NCBI GenBank assembly: GCA_037349315.1
Contig: JBAIAC010000042.1
Coordinates: forward strand, 3,348,001-3,412,000
Direction: 5' to 3'
Length of the DNA stretch: 64,000 nucleotides
DNA from: Chelydra serpentina
Lineage: Eukaryota; Chordata; Testudines; Chelydridae
In this document: positions 23,910-34,700 of the stretch, one piece after another
How positions within the stretch are numbered: the first letter of the stretch is position 1
Layout of the letters: each line of letters begins with the position of its first letter
Notes under the pieces: generated by a model
What the model saw: the letters and a program-made list of their open reading frames with translations, nothing else
Told to the model about the DNA's origin: nothing
The model's database searches: none
Made by a program: the position numbers and the translations under genes

Positions 23910-23953
23910 TTCCCCACTTACCTCGGGGCTTTGGTCTCCTTCCCCCGGTGAAC

Positions 23954-24967
23954 CTAGTTTAAAGCCCTCCTCACTAGGTTGGCCAGCCTGCTTCCAAAGA
24001 TGCTCTTCCCTCTCTTCGTCAGGTGTAGCCCGTCTCTGCCTAGCACTCCTTCTTCTTGGAACACCATCCCATGGTCAAAGAATCCAAACCCTTCTCTCCG
24101 ACACCATCTGCGTAGCCATTCGTTGACTTCCACGATTCGACGGTCTCTACCCCGGCCTTTTCCTGCCACAGGGAGAATGGACGAGAATACCACTTGCGCC
24201 TCAAACGCCTTTATCCTTCTTCCCAGAGCCACGTAGTCTGCAGTAATACGCTCAAGGTCATTCTTGGCAGTATCATTGGTGCCCACGTGGAGAAGCAGGA
24301 AGGGGTAGCGATCTGAGGGCTTGATGAGTCTCGGCAGTCTCTCCGTCACATCACGAATCCTAGCCCCTGGCAAGCAGCACACCTCTCGGTTTTCCCGGTC
24401 AGGGCGGCAGACAGATGACTCAGTCCCCCTGAGGAAAGAGTCCCCGACCACCACCACCCTCCTCCTCCTCTTGGGAGTGGTGGTCGTGGAACCCCCATCA
24501 CTAGGACTGTGCATCTCATGCCTTCCAATCAGTGGAGTCTCCTGCTCTGCTCCCTCAGATGCATCATTCACTCCACTCTCTGCACTAGTGCCTGTGGAGA
24601 GAACATGAAAACGGTTGCTCATCTGAATATGCGTTTCTTGTACATGGACTTGTCTCATACTCTTTCCTCTTCTGGAGGTCACATGCCACCAATTATCCTC
24701 GCTGGTCTTCTGTCCCCGCTGCGCAGCCTGCTCTGAATCCTCACAACACTGCGCCCGCTGAAGCCTATCCTGACGTCTATCCAGGAACTCCTCATTTTCT
24801 TTTATGGAACGCAGGGTTGATACTCGTTTCTCCAGACCTTGAATCTTCTCCTCCAATATGGAGATCAGCTTGCACTTTGTACAGACAAAGTCGCTTCTAT
24901 CCTGTGGAAGAAAGACAAACATGGCACATCCTGTGCAGATCACGACAGCGGATCGCTCAGCAGCCAT
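23954..24967 (-). CDS. CR1 ORF1 protein, 337 aa
   Basis: RNA-binding/chaperone type ORF1. The N-terminus has paired cysteines (CTGC, CTKC) suggesting a small zinc-binding motif, then a predicted coiled coil ([17 protein letters not shown]). The C-terminal half is an SGNH-type esterase: GDSFLRG (catalytic Ser block), GTND, and DGLHLT (Asp/His block). This is the usual CR1 ORF1 layout. The frame is open and ends 44 bp before the ORF2 start codon. Confidence 0.85.
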   Translation of the reverse strand: MAAERSAVVICTGCAMFVFLPQDRSDFVCTKCKLISILEEKIQGLEKRVSTLRSIKENEEFLDRRQDRLQRAQCCEDSEQAAQRGQKTSEDNWWHVTSRRGKSMRQVHVQETHIQMSNRFHVLSTGTSAESGVNDASEGAEQETPLIGRHEMHSPSDGGSTTTTPKRRRRVVVVGDSFLRGTESSVCRPDRENREVCCLPGARIRDVTERLPRLIKPSDRYPFLLLHVGTNDTAKNDLERITADYVALGRRIKAFEAQVVFSSILPVAGKGRGRDRRIVEVNEWLRRWCRREGFGFFDHGMVFQEEGVLGRDGLHLTKRGKSIFGSRLANLVRRALN

Positions 24968-25676
24968 AGTTCCTTCCTTCGAAGAGTTTTCTCACTTGTG
25001 GCAGAAGCTACTCAGGGAAACCTGCAAGGGGGATGCCTCAGTAGGTTCTCTCCAGGCGAACTCCCAGGCTATCTCCACCTGTTTGCTTCTCTGCTATGCG
25101 CTGCTCCGCTGGTGCGCAGCTGACTGACAGTCTTTTTAGAAGAGTCTGCAATGAAGCACTCCCAAATCACACTTTTCAAACAGGAAATCAAACACTCTAG
25201 CACACGGTCAAAGTGCCAAACTGTCCCCTCAACAGATACTCACTCCCCCGTCCGCAGCCACCTGGTTGCTCTGCCTCTCCCTTTGGTTTGGGTAAAAAGA
25301 ATTAGGAATGGCAAGGATAGCTTGCCCCCTTCGCACTCCCCTTACAAACTCCCTCTCAAACTCCCCTGTTTGCAGCCCCTGTTTGCAAAGCTCCCTGGTC
25401 GCTTGTGCACGGCTTTATAAAGCCCCGGCCTCCCTGATTGATTAGCCCCGCCCCCTGGTGTAGAAGCTCACAGCTTCCAACTGCCAGCCACAGCACACGG
25501 TCCTGCAAACAAACAAATGAACAAACAGACAGACACAAGCTCAGCACACAGCAAGTACCCCCAAACACACACTACAGACAGCCACTTACCCCAAGGGTCC
25601 TGTATTTGCTCCTGCTTTACCTGGAGCAATTCCTCTCAAACTCCCCTGTTTGCAGCCCCTGTTCGCAAAGCCCTCA

Positions 25677-26307
25677 CCCACTTATCTACCAGAACTGTCA
25701 TTTCATTTGCATAAGCCACATTACTTAATCCATCTCCCCTCTTAAGACTCCTGAATTTAACCCTGTAGGTTTCAGGTGTAACCTGAAACTGTTTCAAAAC
25801 CAGTTCCTTAAATTTACCATAATTGGAGGCATCCCCAATGGGCATCTTATTGAATATGTCCAGAGCTCTGCCAGTCAATTTGGCTATCAAGGTGGTCATC
25901 TTTTGATCTTCAGGGATCGCATGGAGGGAGCACAGTCTCTCGAAGGTGATAAAATATTCGGCTATATCCTTGGATTCATCATACTGGGGGCATAGACGCT
26001 CCCATTTGGGGATTTTTGGGGAAGTGGAGCCGGCCACTGAAGGGTTTCGACTCTTCAACTCTGCAACAGCCAGTTCATGCTTCTGGGCCTCCATAGTTCT
26101 CTTGTGGGCCACCTCCTCTGCTTCCATAGCTCTCTTGTGCGCTGCCTCCTCCCTGATTCTTTCTGCTTCCATAGCTCTCTTGTGGGCTTCTGTCTCTGCA
26201 CTAATTTCCAGCGTACGTAATTCGATTCGTCTCCGATGTTCGTTTTCTTTCTCTGTTATTTCGAGCCTGGCAAGGTCCAGTTTTACCGTGGCCTCGCTCA
26301 CAGACAT
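25677..26307 (-). pseudogene. gypsy gag, N-terminal part
   Basis: Open frame from an ATG at 26,307 up to the CR1 junction. The N-terminal half is charged with repeated AHKRAMEAE-type units and probably forms a coiled coil. The second half has a capsid-like helical region (LTGRALDIFNKMP, YGKFKELVLKQF, YRVKFRSLK) resembling the gypsy gag segment from which vertebrate SCAN domains arose. The frame has no stop before the CR1 insertion. Confidence 0.72.
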
Positions 26308-26579
26308 CTTATTGCTGTCTAGTGCTGGGCCACGCCCCTCTGCAGTTCACTGAAACTGGACTGCACTCAGATCAGGAGCTCTTCAGTTAAGAGACTTTCC
26401 CAGCGACCCTGATCTTCACTCTAACTTATTTGATTTCCTTTTCTGTCCCTACTTCCCTTACCCGAAATAAGCAAACAGAAAATAACAAACCAGTAACCAC
26501 TTTGTCTGTTTTCCAGCCACCACACTTAAAACTCACTTAAAACCACTACCAGTATCTCAAAGCAATCAGCTGTGCACAG

Positions 26580-26597
26580 ATCCTGCCGACTACGCCA
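26580..26597 (-). other. Primer binding site, tRNA-Ser type
   Basis: On the minus strand the sequence TGGCGTAGTCGGCAGGAT follows the LTR end after one base. It is the complement of CCA plus the 3' end of vertebrate tRNA-Ser (ending CTGCCGACTACG), a full 18-base match to the tRNA as I know it. Confidence 0.75.
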
Positions 26598-26598
26598 C

Positions 26599-27745
26599 TG
26601 TGACGGGTTGGGGCCACAGAGACCTGCTTGGTGCTGCCACCTGGTGTGCCAAGGCTGCTTCTGCCCCTGCTTCCAGGCCTTTTCCAGCTTGGGACTCCCG
26701 AATCCTGTCTGTTTTGAGTCAGATTCCACTGATCTGCTGCAAACACAGACCCAGGTCCGAACCAAGTCCACTCACCACTGTAAGGCCCCTGGAAGCGCTC
26801 TTGCCTTTGACACCCAGCTGCTCAACTCCAAGGAGGTTCAAACCCTTAATAAATCCGTTTTACCCTGTATAAAGCTTATACAGGGTAAACTCATAAATAG
26901 TTCGCCTTCTATTTCAAAGATAGAAAGATATGCACCACTGATCGCTTTCCCAAGGCACTAACTCATACTCAAGGAAACTTAATAAGTAAAAAGTGATTTT
27001 AATAAGTACAGAAAATAGGATTTAAGTGAGTTCAATTAGTGACAGACAGAACAAAGCAAGTTACTTAGTAAAATAAAATAAAACACGCACGTCTATGTCT
27101 ATTCAAAGTTAACACAGATAAAAGCCTCACCGGATTCGGATATTTTCCTTTTTACAGGCTGTAGAATCAGCCTGGGTCCAGCTGAGTCCAGCGGCCTCTC
27201 ACACCCCCCTAGTGTCTTTGTCCTTTGTTCAGTTCCCCTCAGGAATGTCCTTGGGGGGGGTGGAGAGCCTCTCCCTTTAGCCAGCTGAAGACAAAATGGA
27301 AGGGTCTTGCAAGGGCTTTTATAGCCTTTCTTCCTCTCCCTGCGTAGGATCCAGTTGCCCTGGAGTTTTGGGATCACATGGGCAAGTCACCTGCCCATGC
27401 GCCCTAACCAGTCTAACCAGTTGCATTCCAGACCCGGCCCCAATGTGGCTTGGGGTCTGCAACGTCTTTTGTCTGTCAAGTGCTCGCATTTAACAGGCAT
27501 TCTTTGCTCCAAAGATGATCCCATGCACTTACAAAGGCTATGTACAAAACCAGCAAATATAAAACCAATCTTCATAACTCCCACTACAACAATGATACAT
27601 GCATACAAACAGGAGGAGTAAATTCAGTAGGTCATAACTTTCACAGAGATATGTTACATGGCACATGTAGCATAAAACATATTTTAGTTACATATATACA
27701 TTTATAAGCATCTCCCCATAAAGTTTTATGGGGAACACCGTCACA
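26599..27745 (-). repeat. 5' LTR of the gypsy element, 1147 bp
   Basis: Begins TGTGACGGTGTTCCCC and ends CAACCCGTCACA on the minus strand, giving TG...CA ends. The first bases include CCCCATAAA and TTTATGGGG arms with a 2-base gap; the same start occurs at the 3' LTR (18,971). A second inverted repeat of 13-bp arms lies at 26,859-26,889. The boundary is supported by the adjoining primer site. Confidence 0.85.
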
Positions 27746-27749
27746 CAGG

Positions 27750-29260
27750 GTTTGCCAACATGTATGAATAAAAGCATGGCCAGGACTTTCACATGCCCAC
27801 CCAGCTGCCTTCGCTGCCGCCAGTACCACCCCGCGCCCCATAGGTGCTGACGTTTGGTTTTGCGGGTGGGTGCCCCATCCTGGCTCCGCCTTCTTCCCCA
27901 ACGCCAAGCTGCCACTTCGCCCCACTCCACCTCTTCATGCCCCTGCTCTGCCTCCTCCCCCCAGGTCCACTCCCCCCGAGTGCCTCCTGCCCAGTGCTCA
28001 CTCCTTTCTGCGCCCGCCTGCCTTAAGGGTGAGATGTGTGTGGTTGGCGGGGTGGGGGCTCAGCCCCCTTCCAAAAGTGATAATTTTCAGCATATTTATA
28101 CACTTCCTTCATATTCTAGTTATTGAATGTGTGCCTATCACTGGTATCATAGCAATCATTATTAAAATAGTAATGAACTACATCATTACATTACCATGAC
28201 TTACAGTGTCTTAAAATCATTACACTCAGCTACACACTGTCTTCACTAAAACCCCTGTGGAAAGACACTGTGTTCACGCTGTGCCTCACCTCTGCTTAGG
28301 GCTTGTTTGGGAGCTGAGGGCCACTGTTGGCCGTGGGAAGAAAGTGGGTGGGAGTCACAAGCAGTGGGGAGTCTTTCCCCTTCCCTTCTTCTTTTCACCT
28401 CTCCCTTCCTACCGCTCTCCCTGCCCCTTTCCCTCGTTTCCTTTCTAAGCCCTTGCTCCCTCCCCTTCCTGATGCTTCCCACCCATCTCCTTTTACCCAT
28501 CTCTCTGCTCCCCACCTCCTGGGGGCTCTGTCTAGTGCCCGCTCCCACCCACACACTCAAAGCAGCAGAGGAGGTTCCCCCTCCTCAGGTAGGAAGGGTG
28601 CCCTAGTGGTTCAGGCACAGGCCTGGGGCTCAGGTGTGCTGGGTTTGGTTCTCTGCTCTGCCACAGACTCCCTGCTTAGCCTTGGGAAAGTCACTTCACC
28701 TCTGGGTGTCCTAGATTCCCACCTGCCACATGGAGCTAATGCTGACCCTGCCTCCTAGGCTGAATCCCTTCCTGGCTGTGTGGTGATGGGGAAATGGAGA
28801 TACCAAGTTGACTAGATTTGGGCTGAATTACTCCACAGCCTGAGAGTGAGAGCCAGCTCCCCGCAGGGGGCACGGGAGAGAGAGGGGCTCAGGCCAGCTA
28901 CACACACAGGGGGGTCGGGGCTTCAGCCCTGCAACTTCTGCCACTAGGGCAGCTGGAGGTCCCGAGCTGGGGGCTTCAGCCCCACATCTTCTGCTGGGGT
29001 CTGGGGCTTCTCCTTCCCCAACTCCACCCAGTGTGGCTCCTGCCGTGGTCCAGGGTTTTTACTTCCCCTGATGTGCCACTGCACCCATCAAGCGCGTTCG
29101 CCTAGGAGCCCTGCAGCCTGCTGCGGTGATATGCAAGGGCCCGGGGCTCCCAGCCGCCGCCGCCACTACCAGGCACTGGTAACCGCCGCGACTGGAGCCC
29201 CAGGACGTCAGGTGGTGGGTTCCTGTTTGTGGGTTGCTAAGCAGAGACAGACGCCAGATT
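27750..29260. other. Repeat-rich intergenic stretch
   Basis: 27,840-28,070 is a C-rich dispersed repeat resembling 16,730-16,850. 28,370-28,560 is a pyrimidine-rich tract. 28,880-29,060 is GC-rich. No coding sequence with recognisable domains was found. Confidence 0.45.
28600..28765 (+). repeat. MIR SINE, degraded
   Basis: GTTCTCTGCTCTGCCACAG, then CTTGGGAAAGTCACTTCACC, matches the MIR core in order and spacing. Confidence 0.65.
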
Positions 29261-29390
29261 TAGGCACCTACCCATGAGAGGGTTGTGGCTTAGGACACCC
29301 CTTCCCTGCTTGTGAGCATCTCCCATTGGGTAACTTACATGGCTCCCCACCTACTGAGGTGGCTTTTGTGAATCGCATTGTAAGGTGCCC

Positions 29391-29762
29391 ACGCCGCAAC
29401 AACACCCCCCCCCAGCGCCCCGCCGTTCCGCCCCGCCGCAACAACACCCTCCCCAGCGCCCCGCCGTTCCGCCCCGCCGCAACAACACCCCCCCCAGCGC
29501 CCCGCCGTTCCGCCCCGCCGCAACAACACCCCCCCGCCGTTCCGCCCCGCCGAAACAACCCGCCCCGAGCGCCGCAACACACACACCCCCCCAGCGCCCC
29601 GCCGTTCCGCCCCGCCGCAACAACACCCCCCCAGCGCCCTGCCGTTCCGCCCTGCTGCAACAACCCCTCCGCCGTTCCGCCCCGCCGAAACAACCCGCCC
29701 CGAGCGCCGCAACACACACACCTCCCCAGCGCCCAGCCGAAACAAACACACCCGTGCCCCGA
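29391..29762. repeat. GC-rich minisatellite, unit about 37-40 bp
   Basis: Around nine imperfect copies of a unit containing GCCCCGCCGTTCCGCCCC followed by GCCGCAACAACACC. All long ORFs here (both strands) are by-products of the repeat. Flanking text at 29,815-29,890 (GGTGCCTGGAACCGGCCCTG) matches the right end of a similar GC-rich block at 48,300-48,360. Confidence 0.88.
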
Positions 29763-30381
29763 GCGCCGCCCCCCGAAGTGTGTTTAAAAACAGAAAACAA
29801 AACCTGACAGCCGCCCCAACGATTGGCCACCCCAAAGGTGCCACCTCACGCACGTGCTTGGTCGGTTGGTGCCTGGAACCGGCCCTGGTCAGCATCTCCC
29901 ATTGGCTGGCTCACATGGCTCCCTGTCTATTGAGAGGCTTTTGTGAATTGCATTGTGAGGTACCCGTGCCTGTATTGCCCAGGCATTGTCTAGGGAGTTT
30001 AGGCCCCTGACTCAGCTCTGAGGGTCACATGCTGCTGTTCCTGTGATTTTCCCGCTGCCTAAAAATTACTCACTGGGACACTCAGCATTGCAACACCCGA
30101 GTCCCTTCATGGATTGCCCCCTGTGCAACCAGTCACCTCTCCGCAGAGCACAGCTGAGCAATTCCTGACTGACTCGGATGTGCACAGGACAGAGACAGAG
30201 CACAGGCTGGAGAGTGACACATCAAACAGTAAACCCCAAACTCTCCTCCTAGAGGTGCGATATTCCCTGTGGGAGTTGGGGGGGGACACAACCAAGTTGG
30301 GGAAAAAATCCCATGACGCTGCCCCCAGCACCTGCAGCTGGGACATTAAGTGGAACAAACAAGAAGAATTGTTTGTAATGG

Positions 30382-30387
30382 TTTATT
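30382..30387 (-). terminator. Candidate poly(A) signal of TRIM-B
   Basis: AATAAA on the minus strand about 880 bp after the TRIM-B stop codon. The same signal and flanks are kept in the TRIM-C flank at 51,150-51,155. Use is unproven. Confidence 0.45.
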
Positions 30388-31266
30388 TACAGTAAGTAGC
30401 TGGAAAGTAGCAAAGTAAAAGGAGCTAAGAAGGGGCTTTAATAACGGCAGCGTGGCAAGGAGATCCCCAGCTACTGAGAACAATTTTCTTGATGGCACTA
30501 AAATAGCACCAATGCCCAGGAATTAATATAGGGAATTAATGAGATGCAGTCTCACTTTCAGTAACATGTAATAAATCTCTCCGTCCCGCTCACGTTCCCT
30601 TTCCTTTCACACTGTCCTTTTCTATTCATTATTGTTCTAGCCCTCACTTTCCATCCCTGTTTATTTTCCTGTGTCTCTCCTCCCTGTGACAGATCATCCC
30701 CCTTTCCCTGATCTTATCCCTTCCCCTCTTGCTGATCCGGGGCTGGGAGACCTCAATGAGATCTAAGGACACAGATCTGTACAAAACGCTCCCTGCTGCT
30801 GCTGCTGCTGCTTCTCCCCAACCCCGCAAACCCTGACTGATTCATGCTGTGTCCCTGGCACCCCCACCTCTGCCTGTCCCCAGCCCAGCTGTTAGTTCTG
30901 CCCCCTGAGCAGCCCCCACCTCTGCCTCTCGGGGCCCCTCTGCCTAGGGTTTCCAGATAGAAACTGTGAAAAAACGAGACAGAGGGTGGGGGGTAATAGG
31001 CACCTATATAAGAAAAAGTCCCCCAAAACTAGACTGTCCATTTAAAAACGGGATGGATGCCTCTCCTGCAGCCCCAGGGGTTCTCCCCCCTGCCCCGCCC
31101 CTCCCATCCCATCCCATCCCTGGGGTTGCAGGGAGGGGGAGGGGCTTCTAGGAGCCATAGAGATGAGGAGCCAGGTCTGGGTAGATGGGAGTCCTCCAAG
31201 AGCATAGAGACTGGGGTTCATGAGGCTAGAGAGGCTGATTTCCGGTTCCCCCCTCTGCTGTGTGTC

Positions 31267-31787
31267 TCAGGGACACAGTCTGAGGTGGGGTCCCGGCCCC
31301 ACCCAGAGCCAGGGTCGGATTCTCTCCCCAGGGACGGAGCCCGGCGGGAAAGTGAAGATCGGGGCCTCGTCATCAGCATCGATAAATGTCACCTGCCCCC
31401 GGTCACAGTCCAGACAAACCCGGATCCTGCTGGGGACCCGGCTCAGGGGCAGGGGGGTCACAGGGGAGCTGAGAGCCCGGAACTGACCCTGCCACCACTG
31501 CACAGCCCAGATCCCCCCCTCAGGGCTGAGGCTGATCCGTCCCTTTCTCCCCACAGACTCTCTGGCCACCCCCACAGCCCAGTATCGCCCACCCCCCACC
31601 TCCACCTCCACCTCCCAGCAATGTCTCCCCGAGGTGAATCCCTCACAGCCCAGCACACACAGCACAAGGTCAAATCTCTCTGGGTTGTTGGGCAGTCGCT
31701 GCCATGTGTCTCCACATCTCACACTTTTCCGATCCTCAGACAGGACGAGGCTGGGATGAACCGTGTCTGGATCCAGAGTCACATTCG
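31267..31787 (-). CDS. TRIM-B exon 6: PRY/SPRY (B30.2) domain
   Basis: The exon opens with the PRY signature (LDPDTVHPSLVLSEDRKSV), then SPRY motifs: GRHCWEVEV, YWAVGVA, GIWAV, IRVCLDCDRGQVTFIDAD, FPPGS and IRPWLWVG, ending LRLCP then TGA. The domain is complete and gives substrate specificity. Acceptor CCCCAG. Confidence 0.93.
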
Positions 31788-34700
31788 CTGGGGAGAAAGA
31801 ATCAGAGCGTTAGGGGCAGAGCTCGGCCCTGGGGGAGGCTGGGACCATTTCTCACACTCCCCAGCAGCCCTGTTCTGGCTGGGAGAGGCCTGAATCCCAG
31901 GGAGCTGCCTCTCTCCTGGGCACCTGAGACTGAGCAGAGATGTCAGAGCAGCTCTTCTGTCTGTGTGATGGGACCCACTTCATTAGTTTTTCATTCACTT
32001 CTTGAGGCTTCAGCTCCCTGGTTGCTCTGCTGGGGCTGCTCCATTCCCAGCATCAGAGACACAGCCAGGAAGGTTTTAGTGAGAAGGGAGCAGAGGAAGC
32101 AGGTACAGTTTTGAACCCCAGAGGGAAACTCCCTCCTCTAATACAGTCTCCACTCTCAGGGCCTGGAACAGAGAGGAAGGTGCAACATTGGGGAAGAGCT
32201 GCATAACACCAGAGAGTAGGAGATGGCATTGGGTGGGGGGAGCCCCATCCCCAGCCCAGAGAGAAGGGAGGAGTTGCCAGCATCAGAGGGAGAGCATCTC
32301 CCCTATCCAGGGAGCAGCTCCAATGGGGGAGCCCAGCCCTGCCCAAAGGAAAGGTCGGATGTTGGAGAAGAGCGATGGGGAGACCCCCTGCACCGGGGTA
32401 AAGCAGAGGGATGTGTCAGGCCTCAGTGCAGAGAGTTCTGTTCACAGGCTGCTCAGGGTGAGTGTTTCTGTTCAGCAGCCTGGGCATGAACTCAGCACTG
32501 AGGTTGGTGTCAGGATTATTTGTGTGATGCCGGTTTGGAATCTCCCCAGGAGTTCTGGCACCTTGGTAGAAGCTGGGGGGAGGGGTACTAGGTCTCACCA
32601 CCTGTGGCCCTGCCCTCTCCATGGCCCTGCCCCACTCTTCATCTTCCCGCCGAAGCCCTGCCCCTGGCCAGGCTGGGAGCCTTGGCCACTATGGAGAGCC
32701 CCTGACCCTCCACCTTCGCATGTCCCCATTCTCCGACATGCACCACCCAGGGCAGGTGGAGAGTCCAGGGGGAAGAGGAGCAGGGGTGGGGCCACTGAGA
32801 GGGGCCAGATCCGGGAAGAGACTGCCCTACATGGGGGAGCTGATCAGCTGCCCTGCCGCGAAGCAACCACTGCCTGTGATGCTCCACGCCCGGCCAAGGC
32901 TTGCAGTTTGGGGGGGCAACATGGCCCCCTGCTCCCAAACTATGCCCATGTTAAAAGTGGGTGGGCTTGGCCCCCTTGCCCCCCATGTTCCAGTGCCCCT
33001 GGATTTCCTTGCTGTTTAATGGGCTATTTTTAGGGCTGTGTGTGTCATGGCCACTGTTCATTTGGATGGTAACTTTAGTTACAATCTCATGAAGATGTTT
33101 TCACTGGAATTTTCTCATAATTTAAAGACAATCTCCCCTGCAATCTCACCCTGTCTGTGTGCTCCTAGGGATTCCCCAGTTTGTGTCTCCAGTGCAGACG
33201 GCAGAGTGTCTGGTGGGGGAAAGGAGAAAAGAGATGAGATTTCAGACTTTCATATTTATAACAGCGTCCCCACTCTGAACTCCTAGAACTGTGTTTTCAT
33301 CATGACCGAAAGATACCGAGAGGCCCAGAGACACACTCAGGCATTCAATATAAACTAATCGGAAACCTATTTCCTCTCTCATTCGGGCCTCTCCCAGCAA
33401 TGGAACCAACATCCTTGCAGCCTCACAACCACAGCCAGGGGTAGGCGGCATCATATTGTGTGACGGACACTTGACAAAATTATTGGACTTAGCAATGGAC
33501 ATTGGCGGGGGGTTATGTCATTCAGTCATCATCCAACCCGTAAAATAATGCACAATTTTCCACACTGAAAAAACCCATAACATAGCTAGCTAGTTAATAA
33601 ATAATAAACAATAATAATAATAATTAAAAAAGTAATGTACCTCACTGCCGCAGTCAATATTTTTTTTGGGGGGTGGGGGCCTGTACAGTGGGGGGAGGCA
33701 CTGAAGGGTTGGAGCTAGGCTGAGTGGGGCTGTGCAGTGGAGGGAGGGTGACACTGAGGGGCTAGAGCTAGGCGGGGGGGCGCTGTGCAGTGGGGGGCAG
33801 CACTGAAGGGCTGGAGCTAGGCTGAGAGGGGCTGTGCAGTGGGGGGAGGGTGACAGTGAGGGGCTGGAGCTGGGCTTAGGGGGGCTGTGCATCCAGCCAC
33901 AGAGAAGTTAGCAAAGTCCAATACCCCTTGTGTGGAGCTAAGGGTCAAAGTGACGTGTGCATAACCAGTGGTAATAAACCAATCAGAGAAGAGAACAAGA
34001 ACATGAACATAGCTTGAACAAAAAAAAAGTCTTGGCAATGATATGCTCATGCATGTGTAGTGTATGACCTAGATAAGGTACTTAATATTCGTATCCCTCA
34101 AAGGTGATTGAAAAAGAACTAGTAAATATGCAAGTTGGATGTGTACAATATGTCAGACATTGTAAGAGGTAATCAGAGCTTCCTATGAGAAATTCCCCGT
34201 GACCCGCCTATGCCCCGGGAGAAGGGAACTGTGCAGCACATTTTTCTATATGCGATGGCTAGTAGCAAATATCCCAGTGGCTGCTGATGGGGCACTAGAC
34301 GGGGAGGGCTCTGAGTTAGAGACAAATCTTTCCCAGGTGTCTGGCTGTTGGGTCTTGCTGAAATGCTCAGTGTCCAACTGACCATCATATTTGGGATAGG
34401 GAAGGAATTTTCCACCAAGTCAAATTGCTAGAGAACCCTGGGTTGTTTTTTGTTGTTTGCCTTTCTCTGCCATTTATTCTAGTTTAACATCATTAACAGA
34501 TGTTAAACTAGAATAAATGGTGGATTCTCTGTAACTTGAAGTCTTTAAATCATTATTTGAGGACTTCAGTAATTCAGCCAGAATTTAGGGGTAAACTGCA
34601 GGAGAGGGTTGGAAGGTTCTGTGGCCTGCAATGTGCAGGGGGTCAGAGTGGATGGATCATGATGGTCCCTTCGGAGCTTAAAGTCTATGAGTCATTTCTT

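Larger units (their letters stand above)
20977..25670 (-). mobile_element. Near full-length CR1 LINE, 4694 bp
   Basis: Minus-strand CR1 with 5' UTR (to 25,670), ORF1, ORF2 and the typical 3' end, which reads ...GATTCTATGATTCTATG. CCCTCA flanks it at 20,971-20,976 and 25,671-25,676, a short target duplication inside gypsy gag. The 5' UTR holds two copies of a stretch containing CAAACTCCCCTGTTTGCAG (plus strand) at about 25,348 and 25,634. Both ORFs are open, so it is a young copy. Confidence 0.9.
18911..27745 (-). mobile_element. Ty3/gypsy LTR element, gag-protease only, split by CR1
   Basis: Reading on the minus strand: 5' LTR (26,599-27,745), tRNA-Ser primer site (26,580-26,597), gag (26,307 downward), the CR1 insertion (20,977-25,670), the rest of gag with a zinc knuckle, an aspartic protease, a long 3' region (18,972-20,150), a purine tract (AGGAGGAGGG) and the first 61 bp of the 3' LTR (18,911-18,971). 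No reverse transcriptase, RNase H or integrase motif is visible, so this copy is non-autonomous or internally deleted. The right part of the 3' LTR is lost. Confidence 0.85.

Noticed and set aside
1787..27745. The gypsy RT fragment at 1.8 kb as the missing polymerase of the gypsy element at 18.9-27.7 kb
   Set aside because: They are on opposite strands, 16 kb apart, and inserted in unrelated contexts; nothing links them as one copy.
29268..29895. Long overlapping ORFs on both strands at the GC-rich array
   Set aside because: They follow the tandem repeat and open in several frames at once, with no domain or splice context.
34470..34520. Hairpin as a microRNA precursor
   Set aside because: Stem of 22 bp with no lower stem is too short for a usual precursor, and pairing ends abruptly.
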